Assembly: GCF_900142645.1 (NCBI RefSeq)
Contig: NZ_FRBP01000019.1
Coordinates: forward strand, 44,195-90,017
From: Eubacterium callanderi
Lineage (GTDB): Bacteria > Bacillota > Clostridia > Eubacteriales > Eubacteriaceae
Direction: 5' to 3'
Length of the DNA: 45,823 bases
A program made the position numbers and the translations under genes. Each line of letters starts with the position of its first letter. Positions within the stretch are counted from its first letter, which is position 1. The notes under the pieces were generated by a model. It did not search any database. It had not been told where the DNA came from and worked only from the letters and a program-made list of their open reading frames with translations. Positions 8,583 to 16,648 of the stretch are shown here, piece by piece.

Positions 8583-8641
8583 ATAATAAAAAAAGAGGAG
8601 CCCGTTTCTGGATCGTTTTCCAGAATCACGGGCTCCTCTTT
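8583..8641 (-). terminator. Terminator between glnN and glnK
   Basis: A very long hairpin. AAAGAGGAGCCCGT (8592-8605) pairs perfectly with ACGGGCTCCTCTTT (8628-8641), and an inner seven-pair stem (8606-8612 with 8619-8625) closes a six-base loop. On the minus strand it runs into seven T residues. It ends 38 bases past the glnN stop codon and leaves almost no room for a separate glnK promoter after it. Confidence 0.9.
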
Positions 8642-8678
8642 GAGCCGATTGAGAAGGGATTATAGATTAAAAGGTGTT

Positions 8679-10799
8679 TTATACATAAAAGAGCAGATCT
8701 TCATAGATGGGGAATGGCCAGTATTTTTCACCGACCATGGTTTCCAGTTCGTCTGCGGTTGCACGCAGGCTTTCCATGGCTTCAATGACCTTGTTTTGAT
8801 AGAAACGAGCCTGTTCCTGTACATCTTCGATGCCCTGAGCTTCAATGACAGTCTTATCGAGAATTTCGACTTTTTTAACCAGAGAGCCGGATAATTTAGA
8901 TACGTTTTGAAGGACTGTTTCTTCGGCAGTTGCGTCGATGAAATCACCGAGGGCTTTTTTCTGGGTTAAAATATCTGCCAGATCCTTGGTGTAGTCCAGA
9001 ACAGCTGGAAGAATTTCACGTTTTGCCATGGTCAGCATGGTTAAGGCTTCAATATTAAGGGTTTTGCTGTAATCCTCAAAATGAATTTCCTGACGGGCGT
9101 CCAGCTCACCGTGGGTGTAAATGCCGTGCTTGTCAAACAGCTCAACGTTTTTGGGTTCACAGTAAGTTGCGAAAGCGTCCGGTGTGGCCTTCAGGTTTGG
9201 TAAGCCTCGGCGTTCTGCCTCTTCAACCCACTCTTCAGAATAGTTATTACCGTTGAAGACAACCCGCTTATGTTCTTTAAGAGATTCTCTTAACAGGTCG
9301 ATCAATGCGGTTTTGAAATCATCGGCGGCTTCCAGCTTATCGGCAAATTCGCCAAGCACCTCGGCAACCATGGTATTGAGCGCAATGTTCGGACCAGCGA
9401 TCGACTGGTTTGAGCCGAGCATTCTGAATTCAAACTTATTGCCGGTAAAGGCAAAAGGTGAAGTACGGTTACGGTCGGTTGCGTCGACAATGAAGTTCGG
9501 AACTGCGTCAACGCCCAGGTCCATAACCAGATCCTTTGCTTCTTCGACTGGCTTGCCGGTTTCGAGCGATTTGAGGGCCGGTGTCAGCTGATCGCCAAGG
9601 AAGATGGACACAATGGCCGGCGGCGCTTCGTTTGCGCCGAGACGGTGGTCGTTGCCGGCACTGGCAACCGTACAGCGCAGTAACTCAGGATAGCGGTCAA
9701 CCGCTTCGATAACAGCGACCAGGAAGGTTAAAAACTGTAAATTTTCGGAAGGTGTTTTACCAGGATTCAGCAGGTTTTCACCAGTGTCTGTGCTTAAAGC
9801 CCAGTTATTGTGTTTACCGGAGCCATTGACGCCGGCAAAGGGCTTTTCATGAAGCAGGCATTGCAGGTCGTGCCTGAAAGCGACCCTCTGCAGAGTTTCC
9901 ATGATCAGCTGGTTGTTGTCAGTAGCCAGGTTGGAGGTTGAGAAAACAGGTGCCAGCTCATGCTGCGCAGGGGCAACCTCGTTGTGGCGGGTTTTTGAAG
10001 GAATGCCAAGCTCCCATAATTCACGGTCAACATCACGCATGAAGTGGCAGACACGTCCGCGGATACGGCCAAAGTAGTGGTCTTCCTTCTCCTGGCCCTT
10101 AGGGGCTTTTGAGCCGAACAGGGTTCTGCCGGTGAGGATCAAGTCCTTGCGTTTCTTGTACATATCTCTTTCAATCAGGAAATATTCCTGCTCAGCGCCG
10201 ACCGTGGTTGTAACCTTTTTAACATCCGTTTTGCCAAAGAGCCTGAGAATACGGATGGCTTCGTCACTGATGACCTTCATGGATCTTAAAAGCGGCGTTT
10301 TCTTATCCAGAATTTCACCGGAGTAGGAGATAAAGGTGGTGGGGATATATAAGGTGGTCCCTTTCACAAAAGCAAAGGAGGTCGGGTCCCATGCCGTGTA
10401 GCCTCTTGCTTCAAAGGTTGCGCGGAGGCCGCCTGAAGGGAAGGAGGAGGCGTCCGGTTCACCCTTGATCAGCTCCTTGCCGGAGAATTCCATGATGACC
10501 TTGCCTTCCTCGGTCGGGCTGATGAAGGCGTCGTGCTTTTCAGCAGTGATGCCGGTCATGGGCTGGAACCAGTGTGTAAAGTGGGTGGCGCCCTGCTCTA
10601 AAGCCCAGTCCTTCATGGCGTTTGCCACCACCTCAGCCACATTTTCATCCAGCGGCGTGTCTTCCTTGATGGTACTCATCATGGATTTGTAAATGTGCTT
10701 TGGCAGGCGCTTACGCATTACCGTAATATTAAACACTTTTGAACCGAAAAGATCAATAACGTCATTCTTACAATCTTTTACTTCTAACTCTTCAGACAT
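8679..10799 (-). CDS. glnN: Glutamine synthetase type III (GlnN)
   Basis: A 706-residue GS III that makes glutamine from glutamate, ammonia and ATP. GS III is much longer than type I (about 430-470 residues). Family marks include [10 protein letters not shown] with EKHDAF near residues 75-95, [41 protein letters not shown], the [20 protein letters not shown] block, and [15 protein letters not shown] for nucleotide and glutamate binding. AGGAGG lies just before the ATG. Transcription probably starts near 11200, giving a leader of about 400 bases with tandem hexaloop hairpins and a terminator. Control by the ANTAR regulator encoded at 17989 is therefore likely. A second, type I synthetase is encoded at 16649. 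Confidence 0.95.
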   Translation of the reverse strand: MSEELEVKDCKNDVIDLFGSKVFNITVMRKRLPKHIYKSMMSTIKEDTPLDENVAEVVANAMKDWALEQGATHFTHWFQPMTGITAEKHDAFISPTEEGKVIMEFSGKELIKGEPDASSFPSGGLRATFEARGYTAWDPTSFAFVKGTTLYIPTTFISYSGEILDKKTPLLRSMKVISDEAIRILRLFGKTDVKKVTTTVGAEQEYFLIERDMYKKRKDLILTGRTLFGSKAPKGQEKEDHYFGRIRGRVCHFMRDVDRELWELGIPSKTRHNEVAPAQHELAPVFSTSNLATDNNQLIMETLQRVAFRHDLQCLLHEKPFAGVNGSGKHNNWALSTDTGENLLNPGKTPSENLQFLTFLVAVIEAVDRYPELLRCTVASAGNDHRLGANEAPPAIVSIFLGDQLTPALKSLETGKPVEEAKDLVMDLGVDAVPNFIVDATDRNRTSPFAFTGNKFEFRMLGSNQSIAGPNIALNTMVAEVLGEFADKLEAADDFKTALIDLLRESLKEHKRVVFNGNNYSEEWVEEAERRGLPNLKATPDAFATYCEPKNVELFDKHGIYTHGELDARQEIHFEDYSKTLNIEALTMLTMAKREILPAVLDYTKDLADILTQKKALGDFIDATAEETVLQNVSKLSGSLVKKVEILDKTVIEAQGIEDVQEQARFYQNKVIEAMESLRATADELETMVGEKYWPFPIYEDLLFYV

Positions 10800-10896
10800 A
10801 ACAGCCTCCTAAATATAGATAATATGATTTTATTTTTCCTGCGTATGATAATGATACATGGGGTCGATTATAATGTAAAGGGAAAGATTAACCGGA

Positions 10897-10970
10897 CAGA
10901 GGAAAGGGAGATTCCTCTGCTGCGGTCATCGTTCCATGAGGGAAGCGGAGAAATTGAGGTGTTTCTCCGC
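10897..10970 (-). other. Two further hairpins in the glnN leader
   Basis: Two stable hairpins lie in the leader after the attenuator terminator. CAGAGGAA (10897-10904) pairs with TTCCTCTG (10912-10919). GCGGAGAAA (10945-10953) pairs with TTTCTCCGC (10962-10970). Neither is followed by a T run on the minus strand. They may stabilise the transcript or set translation. The rest of 10800-11100 holds no gene that I can support. Confidence 0.5.
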
Positions 10971-11100
10971 CGATTAATTAAGGTATCCTGAGGAACTTAT
11001 AAACAGTTCGTTTTAAGGAAGCATTTATCGTCGGTAAAATAGATGCAACTGCCTGTGGAAGAAAGATACCGTCATTAACTTTTGAACTCAAGCAGTGAAG

Positions 11101-11150
11101 ATAATAAAAAAAGGCGCTATTAAAAGTGCGAAAACACTCTCAACAGCACC
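11101..11150 (-). terminator. Attenuator terminator in the glnN leader
   Basis: On the minus strand a 16-base-pair stem (plus-strand arms 11113-11128 and 11135-11150, four G-T wobbles, six-base loop TTTTCG) runs into TTTTTTTATTAT. It lies about 300 bases before the glnN start codon and 50-100 bases after the probable transcription start. Its promoter-proximal arm overlaps the loop end and 3' arm of the second hexaloop hairpin, so the two structures exclude each other. Confidence 0.85.
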
Positions 11151-11184
11151 ATTGCTATCTTCAATTGCGGAATGTTGTTTCCGC
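11142..11184 (-). promoter_or_regulatory. ANTAR-type tandem hexaloop antiterminator of glnN
   Basis: On the minus strand there are two adjacent six-pair hairpins with six-base loops, seven bases apart. Hairpin 1 (11184-11167) is GCGGAA, loop ACAACA, TTCCGC. Hairpin 2 (11159-11142) is GATAGC, loop AATGGT, GCTGTT. ANTAR proteins such as EutV and NasR are known to bind paired hexaloop hairpins with A at loop position 1 and G at position 4, the second hairpin preventing a terminator. Hairpin 2 fits exactly; hairpin 1 has A at position 4. An ANTAR protein is encoded nearby at 17989. Confidence 0.75.
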
Positions 11185-11206
11185 GTTTCTTTCAAGTTGT
11201 GATGTC

Positions 11207-11235
11207 ATTATAGACTAATTTCAGGGGCTTGTAAA
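11207..11235 (-). promoter_or_regulatory. sigma-A promoter of glnN
   Basis: On the minus strand TTTACA (11235-11230), a 17-base spacer, and a perfect TATAAT (11212-11207). It predicts a start near 11200, just before the tandem hexaloop hairpins. Confidence 0.75.
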
Positions 11236-11299
11236 GGGGTTTTTAAAGAAAAATACACTGAAACGGTTATCAGGATTACAATAATTTTACAAAAGCATA

Positions 11300-11353
11300 T
11301 TGTATACATTTTGCAATCCTTATCAATTCTTTTTTGATTGAACTTGTATACAA
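11300..11353. repeat. Repeated palindrome TTGTATACAW around the glutamate synthase promoter
   Basis: TTGTATACAT at 11300-11309 and the perfect palindrome TTGTATACAA at 11344-11353 are spaced 44 bases apart, about four helical turns. The second copy fills the first part of the spacer between the -35 and -10 of the glutamate synthase promoter. This is the geometry of a looping or competing DNA-binding regulator; the protein is not identified. Confidence 0.5.
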
Positions 11354-11366
11354 TCTATGGTATAAA
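11338..11366 (+). promoter_or_regulatory. Promoter of the glutamate synthase operon
   Basis: TTGAAC at 11338-11343, a 17-base spacer, and TATAAA at 11361-11366. The spacer contains the palindrome TTGTATACAA. The predicted start is near 11373, giving a leader of about 225 bases. Confidence 0.6.
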
Positions 11367-11387
11367 TAATAAAAATAAATAAGTACT

Positions 11388-11468
11388 CGATTAAGAACAA
11401 TGGCGTTCGAACCGTACAGGATCAAAACAGACTGCGTATGTAAAGATGGACAACACTGGCGTTATCCA
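11388..11468 (+). promoter_or_regulatory. Two hexaloop hairpins in the glutamate synthase leader (probable ANTAR target)
   Basis: Hairpin A at 11388-11414 has the core GAAC, loop AATGGC, GTTC, extended by CGATT/AACCG with small interruptions. Hairpin B at 11447-11468 is TGGA-c-AAC, loop ACTGGC, GTT-a-TCCA. Both loops are six bases with A first and G fourth, and both are closed by AAC/GTT. This matches the ANTAR-target rule and the glnN leader hairpin loop AATGGT. The hairpins are 32 bases apart, farther than in the glnN leader. A downstream pairing AACTAAC (11469-11475) with GTTGGTT (11519-11525), then seven T residues at 11536-11542, could be the terminator, but it is weak. Bases 11469-11599 hold no supported gene. 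Confidence 0.6.
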
Positions 11469-11599
11469 AACTAACATATGTGAGTTCAAAATAAAATTTT
11501 TTGAAGTTTTGGTCAGGGGTTGGTTCGTCATGTTCTTTTTTTATTGTTTTAATTCAGAGACAATGCGGTATTCAATTTATGTAAAAGAAGGAGAGAGCT

Positions 11600-12703
11600 A
11601 TGTTAAAAAAAGAAGGACAGATCAGAATCCCAAGCGGTTGTGCGATCTCGGGAATCATACATAAAAAGGGAAAGCCTGTGATTAACGGCAGCCAGATTGT
11701 GGATTCCATTGCGGTGATGCATGATCGCTCCAACGGTCTGGGCGGCGGCTTTGCAGGATATGGGATTTACCCGGAATACGCAGACTCTTATGCCTTTCAT
11801 GTCTTTTATGACGACTTTAAGGCCAGACAGGAAACGGAGCGCTATCTGGATAAATACTTTGACGTGGTCAATCTGAGCCGGATACCCGTGCGTAAAAATA
11901 AAAATATCAAAGACGAGCCTCTGATATGGCGTTACTTTGTCGATCCGATCTTCACCAAAATACAGGAGGAGAAGGGAGAAATTGATGAAGAAAAATTCAT
12001 TGTTGATACGGTATTCTATATCAATACTTACATCGACGGCGCCTATATCTTTTCAAGCGGAAAGAACATGGGCGTTTTTAAAGCGGTTGGGTTTCCTGAG
12101 GATGTCGGTGATTTTTACAAGCTTGAGGAATATGACGGCTACTGCTGGACCGCGCACGGGCGCTACCCGACCAATACGCCGGGCTGGTGGGGAGGCGCTC
12201 ATCCCTTTGCCCTTCTGGATTACTCCATTGTCCATAACGGGGAAATTTCCTCCTACGATGCAAACCGGCGTTTTATTGAGATGTTCGATTATAAATGCAC
12301 CCTCTTGACCGATACCGAGGTTATCACCTATATTATTGATTTTCTGAACCGAAAGCAGGGCTTTGATTTTGAGGACATCGCCAGCATTATTGCCGCGCCT
12401 TTCTGGGAAGAAATCGAAAAGATGCAGCCAGAAAGGGCCAGACGCTTTAAAACGCTGCGCAACGCCTTTGCCAGTTTGCTGATCACCGGCCCATTTTCAA
12501 TCATGTGTGGCTTTACCGATGGATTAATGGCTTTGAACGACCGGCTGAAGCTGCGTTCGATGGTGGCAGGAGAAAAGGACGATGTGGTTTATATCGCCAG
12601 TGAGGAGAGCGCGATCCGCGCAGTATGTCCGGATGTAGGTAATATCTGGGCGCCAAAGGGCGGTGAACCCATCATTGTCCGAGTGAATCGTGAAGGAGAA
12701 TAA
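11600..12703 (+). CDS. Glutamate synthase, class II glutaminase subunit (archaeal-type, split)
   Basis: A 367-residue N-terminal-nucleophile glutaminase, corresponding to the first domain of bacterial GltB. It hydrolyses glutamine and passes ammonia to the synthase subunit. After a 13-residue leader (IPSGCAISG), Cys14 is the expected mature N-terminal nucleophile. The substrate-side motif WTAHGRYPTNTPGWWGGAHPF and the HNGEISSYDANR block are intact. A GAAGGAGAG site precedes the ATG. It is the first gene of a tight operon: the next gene starts three bases after this stop codon. Such stand-alone glutaminase, FMN and GXGXG parts are typical of archaeal-type glutamate synthases in anaerobes. Confidence 0.9.
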   Translation: MLKKEGQIRIPSGCAISGIIHKKGKPVINGSQIVDSIAVMHDRSNGLGGGFAGYGIYPEYADSYAFHVFYDDFKARQETERYLDKYFDVVNLSRIPVRKNKNIKDEPLIWRYFVDPIFTKIQEEKGEIDEEKFIVDTVFYINTYIDGAYIFSSGKNMGVFKAVGFPEDVGDFYKLEEYDGYCWTAHGRYPTNTPGWWGGAHPFALLDYSIVHNGEISSYDANRRFIEMFDYKCTLLTDTEVITYIIDFLNRKQGFDFEDIASIIAAPFWEEIEKMQPERARRFKTLRNAFASLLITGPFSIMCGFTDGLMALNDRLKLRSMVAGEKDDVVYIASEESAIRAVCPDVGNIWAPKGGEPIIVRVNREGE

Positions 12704-12706
12704 ACA

Positions 12707-14212
12707 ATGGGAATCAATTATATTTATCCGCAATATGAAATTGTCAGAAATCCAAACCGCTGCATCAAATGCCGTGTCTGTGAAAGGCAGTGCTCCAACG
12801 ATGTGCACAGCTACGACGCGGAGCTGGATGTCATGAAGGCAGACGAAACCGGCTGTGTGGACTGCCAGCGCTGTGTGAGTATGTGCCTGACACGCGCCCT
12901 TAAAATTGTCAAAACCGACAACCAGTTCAAAGAAAATTACAACTGGAAACAGAGTACCATCGAGGAGGTTTATCGTCAGGCTGACAGCGGCGGCGTTCTG
13001 CTGTCCTCCATGGGAAACCCAAACGAATATCCGGTATACTGGGATAAAATGCTCATCAATGCCAGCCAGGTAACCAATCCATCCATCGACCCGCTGCGTG
13101 AACCCATGGAAACCAAAGTATTCCTGGGTAAAAAGCCGGGTCATCTGGAGATGGATAAAAAGGGAAATATTATTTCTGAGATTCCGCCACAGATTGAGCT
13201 GGAGCTGCCCATCATGTTTTCGGCCATGTCCTATGGCTCTATCAGTGAAAATGCCCATAAATCCCTTGCCCGCGCGGCAGCGGAGCTTGGAACCTGTTAC
13301 AATACTGGTGAGGGCGGCTTGAACAGGGGCCTGTATCCGTACGGCCGCAATACCATTGTTCAGGTAGCTTCAGGCCGCTTTGGCGTGCATGAGGATTACC
13401 TGATGGCCGGCGCGGCCATTGAAATTAAAATGGGACAAGGGGCAAAGCCCGGGATCGGCGGTCATCTGCCGGGTAAGAAAATTGGGGAAAAGGTGTCAAA
13501 AACACGCATGATTCCAGAAGGGGCCGATGCGATTTCGCCGGCGCCGCATCATGATATTTATTCCATTGAGGACCTGCGGCAGTTGATTTTTTCCTTAAAA
13601 GAAGCCACTGGCTATACCAAGCCGGTGATTGTCAAAATCGCCGCGGTCCACAATGTGGCGGCCATTGCCTCGGGGATCGCGCGCTCTGGCGCGGACATTA
13701 TTGCCATTGATGGCTTTAGAGGCGGTACCGGCGCAGCGCCGACCCGTATCCGTGACAATGTCGGAATTCCCATCGAGCTTGCGCTGGCAGCTGTGGACCA
13801 GCGCCTCCGGGATGAGCAGATCCGCAATGATATCTCCATTGTTGTCGGCGGCAGCATCCGCAGCTCCGCCGACGTGGTCAAGGCCATTGCCCTTGGCGCA
13901 GACGCCTGCTATATTGGCACAGCCGCCCTTCTGGCGCTCGGCTGTCATTTATGCCGCCACTGCCAGAGCGGCCGCTGCAACTGGGGAATCGCCACTCAGC
14001 GCGAGGATCTTGTAAAACGGCTGAACCCGGAAATTGGCGCAGAACGTCTCACAAACCTCATGCGCGCCTGGAATCATGAAATTCAGGAAATGATGGGCGG
14101 CATGGGTATCAACTCCATTGAGTCCCTGAAAGGAAACCGTCTGATGCTGCGCGGCATCGGCCTTTCCGATAAGGAATTGGAAATATTAGGTATTAAACAT
14201 GCAGGGGAGTAA
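12707..14212 (+). CDS. Glutamate synthase, ferredoxin-FMN central subunit (archaeal-type)
   Basis: A 501-residue subunit that turns 2-oxoglutarate plus ammonia into glutamate on FMN. Residues about 15-70 carry two 4Fe-4S motifs (CIKCRVCERQC and CVDCQRCVSMC). The FMN-binding synthase barrel follows, with FSAMSYGSIS near residue 167, GEGGLNRG, GQGAKPGIGGHLPG, and the IDGFRGGTGAAP loop. A Cys-rich segment near residue 422 (CHLCRHCQSGRC) matches the 3Fe-4S site of GltB. The built-in ferredoxin domain means electrons arrive by Fe-S proteins rather than directly from pyridine nucleotide. The following two genes probably supply them. Confidence 0.93.
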   Translation: MGINYIYPQYEIVRNPNRCIKCRVCERQCSNDVHSYDAELDVMKADETGCVDCQRCVSMCLTRALKIVKTDNQFKENYNWKQSTIEEVYRQADSGGVLLSSMGNPNEYPVYWDKMLINASQVTNPSIDPLREPMETKVFLGKKPGHLEMDKKGNIISEIPPQIELELPIMFSAMSYGSISENAHKSLARAAAELGTCYNTGEGGLNRGLYPYGRNTIVQVASGRFGVHEDYLMAGAAIEIKMGQGAKPGIGGHLPGKKIGEKVSKTRMIPEGADAISPAPHHDIYSIEDLRQLIFSLKEATGYTKPVIVKIAAVHNVAAIASGIARSGADIIAIDGFRGGTGAAPTRIRDNVGIPIELALAAVDQRLRDEQIRNDISIVVGGSIRSSADVVKAIALGADACYIGTAALLALGCHLCRHCQSGRCNWGIATQREDLVKRLNPEIGAERLTNLMRAWNHEIQEMMGGMGINSIESLKGNRLMLRGIGLSDKELEILGIKHAGE

Positions 14213-14213
14213 A

Positions 14214-14672
14214 ATGAAACGAGTATATGTAAATGAAGAATGGTGCCTGGGCTGTCACCTTTGCGAATATCAGTGCGCTTTTGCAAACTCCGGTGAGGAG
14301 GATATGTTCAAGGCCTTTAATAAAAAAGAAAAACCATTGCCGCGCATCCGTGTGGAGGATGGTGTGGAAAACGGAGAGGAAATCCATTTTGCGGTTTCCT
14401 GCCGCCACTGCAAGACACCCTACTGCGTCAAGGGCTGCATAACCGGCGCTTTATCGATCGGGGAAGATGGCGTGATCAAAATCGACGATACACGCTGTGT
14501 GGGCTGCCGTACCTGTATTGCCATGTGCCCATACGGGTGTCTGGTGGTCGGTCACACGAAAACCATGCTGAAATGTGAACTGTGCACGGAAAATGGCGGT
14601 GAGCCGGCCTGTGTTAAAAACTGTCCGAACCGTGCCATTGTTTTTGAAGAAAGAGGTGCTGTCAATGAATAA
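14214..14672 (+). CDS. Poly-[4Fe-4S] electron-transfer protein
   Basis: A 152-residue ferredoxin-like subunit of the DMSO-reductase-B (HycB) type with four Cys clusters: CLGCHLCEYQC, CRHCKTPYCVKGC, CVGCRTCIAMC, and the CELC with CVKNC pair. It can hold up to four 4Fe-4S clusters. The start ATG 14214 follows AGGGGAG and lies one base after the stop of the FMN subunit. The 3' end overlaps the next gene by eight bases, which suggests translational coupling. It probably shuttles electrons between the FAD oxidoreductase and the glutamate synthase core. Confidence 0.88.
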   Translation: MKRVYVNEEWCLGCHLCEYQCAFANSGEEDMFKAFNKKEKPLPRIRVEDGVENGEEIHFAVSCRHCKTPYCVKGCITGALSIGEDGVIKIDDTRCVGCRTCIAMCPYGCLVVGHTKTMLKCELCTENGGEPACVKNCPNRAIVFEERGAVNE

Positions 14673-15903
14673 GACAAAATATTTGATCATTGGAAATTCC
14701 GCCGGAGCCATCGGTGGTGTCACGGGTATCCGCAGAGAAGACACGGACGGCAGCATTACGATTATCAGCGCGGAAAAACACCACACCTATTCAAGACCAT
14801 TGATCTCCTACTGGCTGGAGGGTAAGGTTTCTCAGGAGAAAATGATTTACCGGGATGAGGATTTTTATGAAAAAAACGCGTGTGAGGTAATACTTGGCAC
14901 AAAGGCAGAGCGTATTGATGTTCAAAAGAAGCAGGTATACCTGGCAGGCGGCGGGTCTGTTACCTATGAAAAGCTCTTAGTCGCAACGGGCTCTGTTCCC
15001 TTTGTGCCGCCGATCAAGGGCAGGGAAACAGCTAAAAATACCTTTACCTTTACAACCATGGATGACGCGGCTGGCGTGGGTGAGATTCTGGATAAAAATT
15101 CTAAAGTTGTCATTTTAGGCGCAGGGCTCATTGGCCTGAAGGCAGCTGAAGCAGTTGTGGGACAGTGTGCGGGTGTGACGGTAGTAGATCTGGCAGACCG
15201 GGTGCTGCCCAGTGTTCTGGATACAGAAAGCGCTGAGATTATCGAGGCGCATTTGACCAGCCAGGGAATGGTTTTAAAGCTGGAAACCAGTATTACTGAA
15301 ATCGGCGATATGGAGGTCACTCTGAGTGACGGCGAGCTTCTCCCTTATGACATTCTCATTCTGGCGGTGGGAACAAGACCGGAGATGTCACTGGTTGAGC
15401 AGGCGGGCGGAAAGGTGGAACGCGGGATTGTGACCGATGATCACCAGCAGACCAGCCTGAAGGATATTTACGCGGCTGGAGACTGCACACAGAGCTATGA
15501 TATTACCTCACAGACGGCTAAAAATATGGCGATTCTTCCAAACGCTTATCTGCAGGGTGAGGTGGCAGGACAAAATATGGCTGGTGGCAGCGCGGTGTAC
15601 GAAAAGGCCTTTCCGGTAAATTCTATGGGGCTTCTGGGCCTGTATATGCTGACCGCAGGCAGCCGCATCGGTGAATCCATCACCGTCAAAACCGATGAAA
15701 GCTATAAAAAGTTTTATACAAAGGACGGCGTTTTAAAGGGCTATATCATCATTGGCAACTGTGATCGCGGCGGTATTTATACCGATATGATCCGCGAACA
15801 GACTCCGCTGGAGACAGTGGATATGGAAATGCTGATAAAAGAGCCGGGCCTGATGGCTTTTAGCCCAGGAGAACGTTATGCGAAGCTCAGCGCAGAGCAT
15901 TAG
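14665..15903 (+). CDS. FAD-dependent NAD(P)H oxidoreductase of the glutamate synthase operon
   Basis: A 412-residue pyridine-nucleotide oxidoreductase. The FAD-binding start YLIIGNSAGAIGG deviates from the canonical GxGxxG. The NAD(P)-binding motif is GAGLIGLKAAE near residue 150, and the C-terminal FAD motif is YAAGDCTQS. The redox-active CxxxxC pair of disulfide reductases is absent, so it belongs with NADH oxidase / nitrite-reductase / rubredoxin-reductase-like members. It would deliver electrons from NAD(P)H through the Fe-S protein encoded just upstream, replacing the usual GltD. ATG 14665 with AAGAGGTG upstream was chosen; an extended start would run deep into the previous gene. Confidence 0.85.
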   Translation: MNKTKYLIIGNSAGAIGGVTGIRREDTDGSITIISAEKHHTYSRPLISYWLEGKVSQEKMIYRDEDFYEKNACEVILGTKAERIDVQKKQVYLAGGGSVTYEKLLVATGSVPFVPPIKGRETAKNTFTFTTMDDAAGVGEILDKNSKVVILGAGLIGLKAAEAVVGQCAGVTVVDLADRVLPSVLDTESAEIIEAHLTSQGMVLKLETSITEIGDMEVTLSDGELLPYDILILAVGTRPEMSLVEQAGGKVERGIVTDDHQQTSLKDIYAAGDCTQSYDITSQTAKNMAILPNAYLQGEVAGQNMAGGSAVYEKAFPVNSMGLLGLYMLTAGSRIGESITVKTDESYKKFYTKDGVLKGYIIIGNCDRGGIYTDMIREQTPLETVDMEMLIKEPGLMAFSPGERYAKLSAEH

Positions 15904-15914
15904 GAGGAACAAGG

Positions 15915-16637
15915 ATGATCATTGAAGCAGGAAAAAAATATTATACAGAGCTGAACCGTGAGATAAAGGCAGCAGAAGATCGTGAGATTACCATCAAGGG
16001 GGTTCTGGGCCAGCGCTATATCGGTACCGGCGTTAAGAATAAGGACATTACAGTTTACGGCACACCGGGAAACGCCATGGGCGCATATCTTAGCGGCACG
16101 AATATCACCGTTTACGGCAACGTGCAGGATGCAGTGGGAGACACCATGGATAACGGCGATATCGTGGTCTACGGAAACGGTGGCGATACCCTGGGCTATG
16201 GAATGCGCGGCGGCAGCATCTACATCCGCGATAACGGGGGCTACCGCGTAGGCATTCATATGAAAGCCTATATGGAGCACCAGCCTGTGGTGGTGATCGG
16301 CGGTAAGGTTGGCTCTTTTTTGGGCGAGTATCAGGCCGGCGGAACCATTGTGGTTCTGGGGCTGGGCGTGGACGGCGCTTTTCCGGCAGGCGGCTACTGC
16401 GGCACGGGTATGCACGGCGGAGCAATGTATATCCGCAGTGATGTGCCGCCGACAGAGCTGGCACCGCAGGTAGTGGCAGAGCTGTGTACGCCTGCAATGC
16501 TGGAGCCAGCCATGGCCTGTATTGAAAACTACTGTCATTATTTTGACGCTGGTATTAAGGAGATTTTAGCAAAACCCTTTTATAAATTGACACCAGGTGC
16601 CAACAATCCTTATAATGATTTATATACAGCGTATTAA
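15915..16637 (+). CDS. Glutamate synthase GXGXG domain subunit
   Basis: A 240-residue protein equal to the C-terminal GXGXG beta-helix of GltB, which has a structural role next to the ammonia channel. Repeating Gly-rich turns are clear: GNGGDTLGYGMRGGSIYIRD and then VGSFLGEYQAGGTIVVLGLG. AGGAGGAACAAGG precedes ATG 15915. It lies 11 bases after the oxidoreductase and 11 before glnA, so the operon is continuous. It completes the three-part glutamate synthase (glutaminase, FMN and GXGXG) encoded here. Confidence 0.9.
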   Translation: MIIEAGKKYYTELNREIKAAEDREITIKGVLGQRYIGTGVKNKDITVYGTPGNAMGAYLSGTNITVYGNVQDAVGDTMDNGDIVVYGNGGDTLGYGMRGGSIYIRDNGGYRVGIHMKAYMEHQPVVVIGGKVGSFLGEYQAGGTIVVLGLGVDGAFPAGGYCGTGMHGGAMYIRSDVPPTELAPQVVAELCTPAMLEPAMACIENYCHYFDAGIKEILAKPFYKLTPGANNPYNDLYTAY

Positions 16638-16648
16638 GGAGAGAGAAA

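Noticed and set aside
8606-8625. ANTAR hexaloop inside the glnN-glnK terminator
   Set aside because: The inner stem closes a six-base loop (AAACGA on the coding strand), but it lacks G at position 4, has no paired second hairpin, and is simply the top of the terminator.
11446-11664. A 72-codon open frame in the glutamate synthase leader that runs over the start of the glutaminase gene
   Set aside because: No ribosome site, no recognisable protein, and it overlaps the leader hairpin and the real start codon. More likely chance.
12524-13258. A 244-codon open frame opposite the glutamate synthase genes
   Set aside because: Spans the junction of two well-supported genes on the other strand and shows no protein family features.
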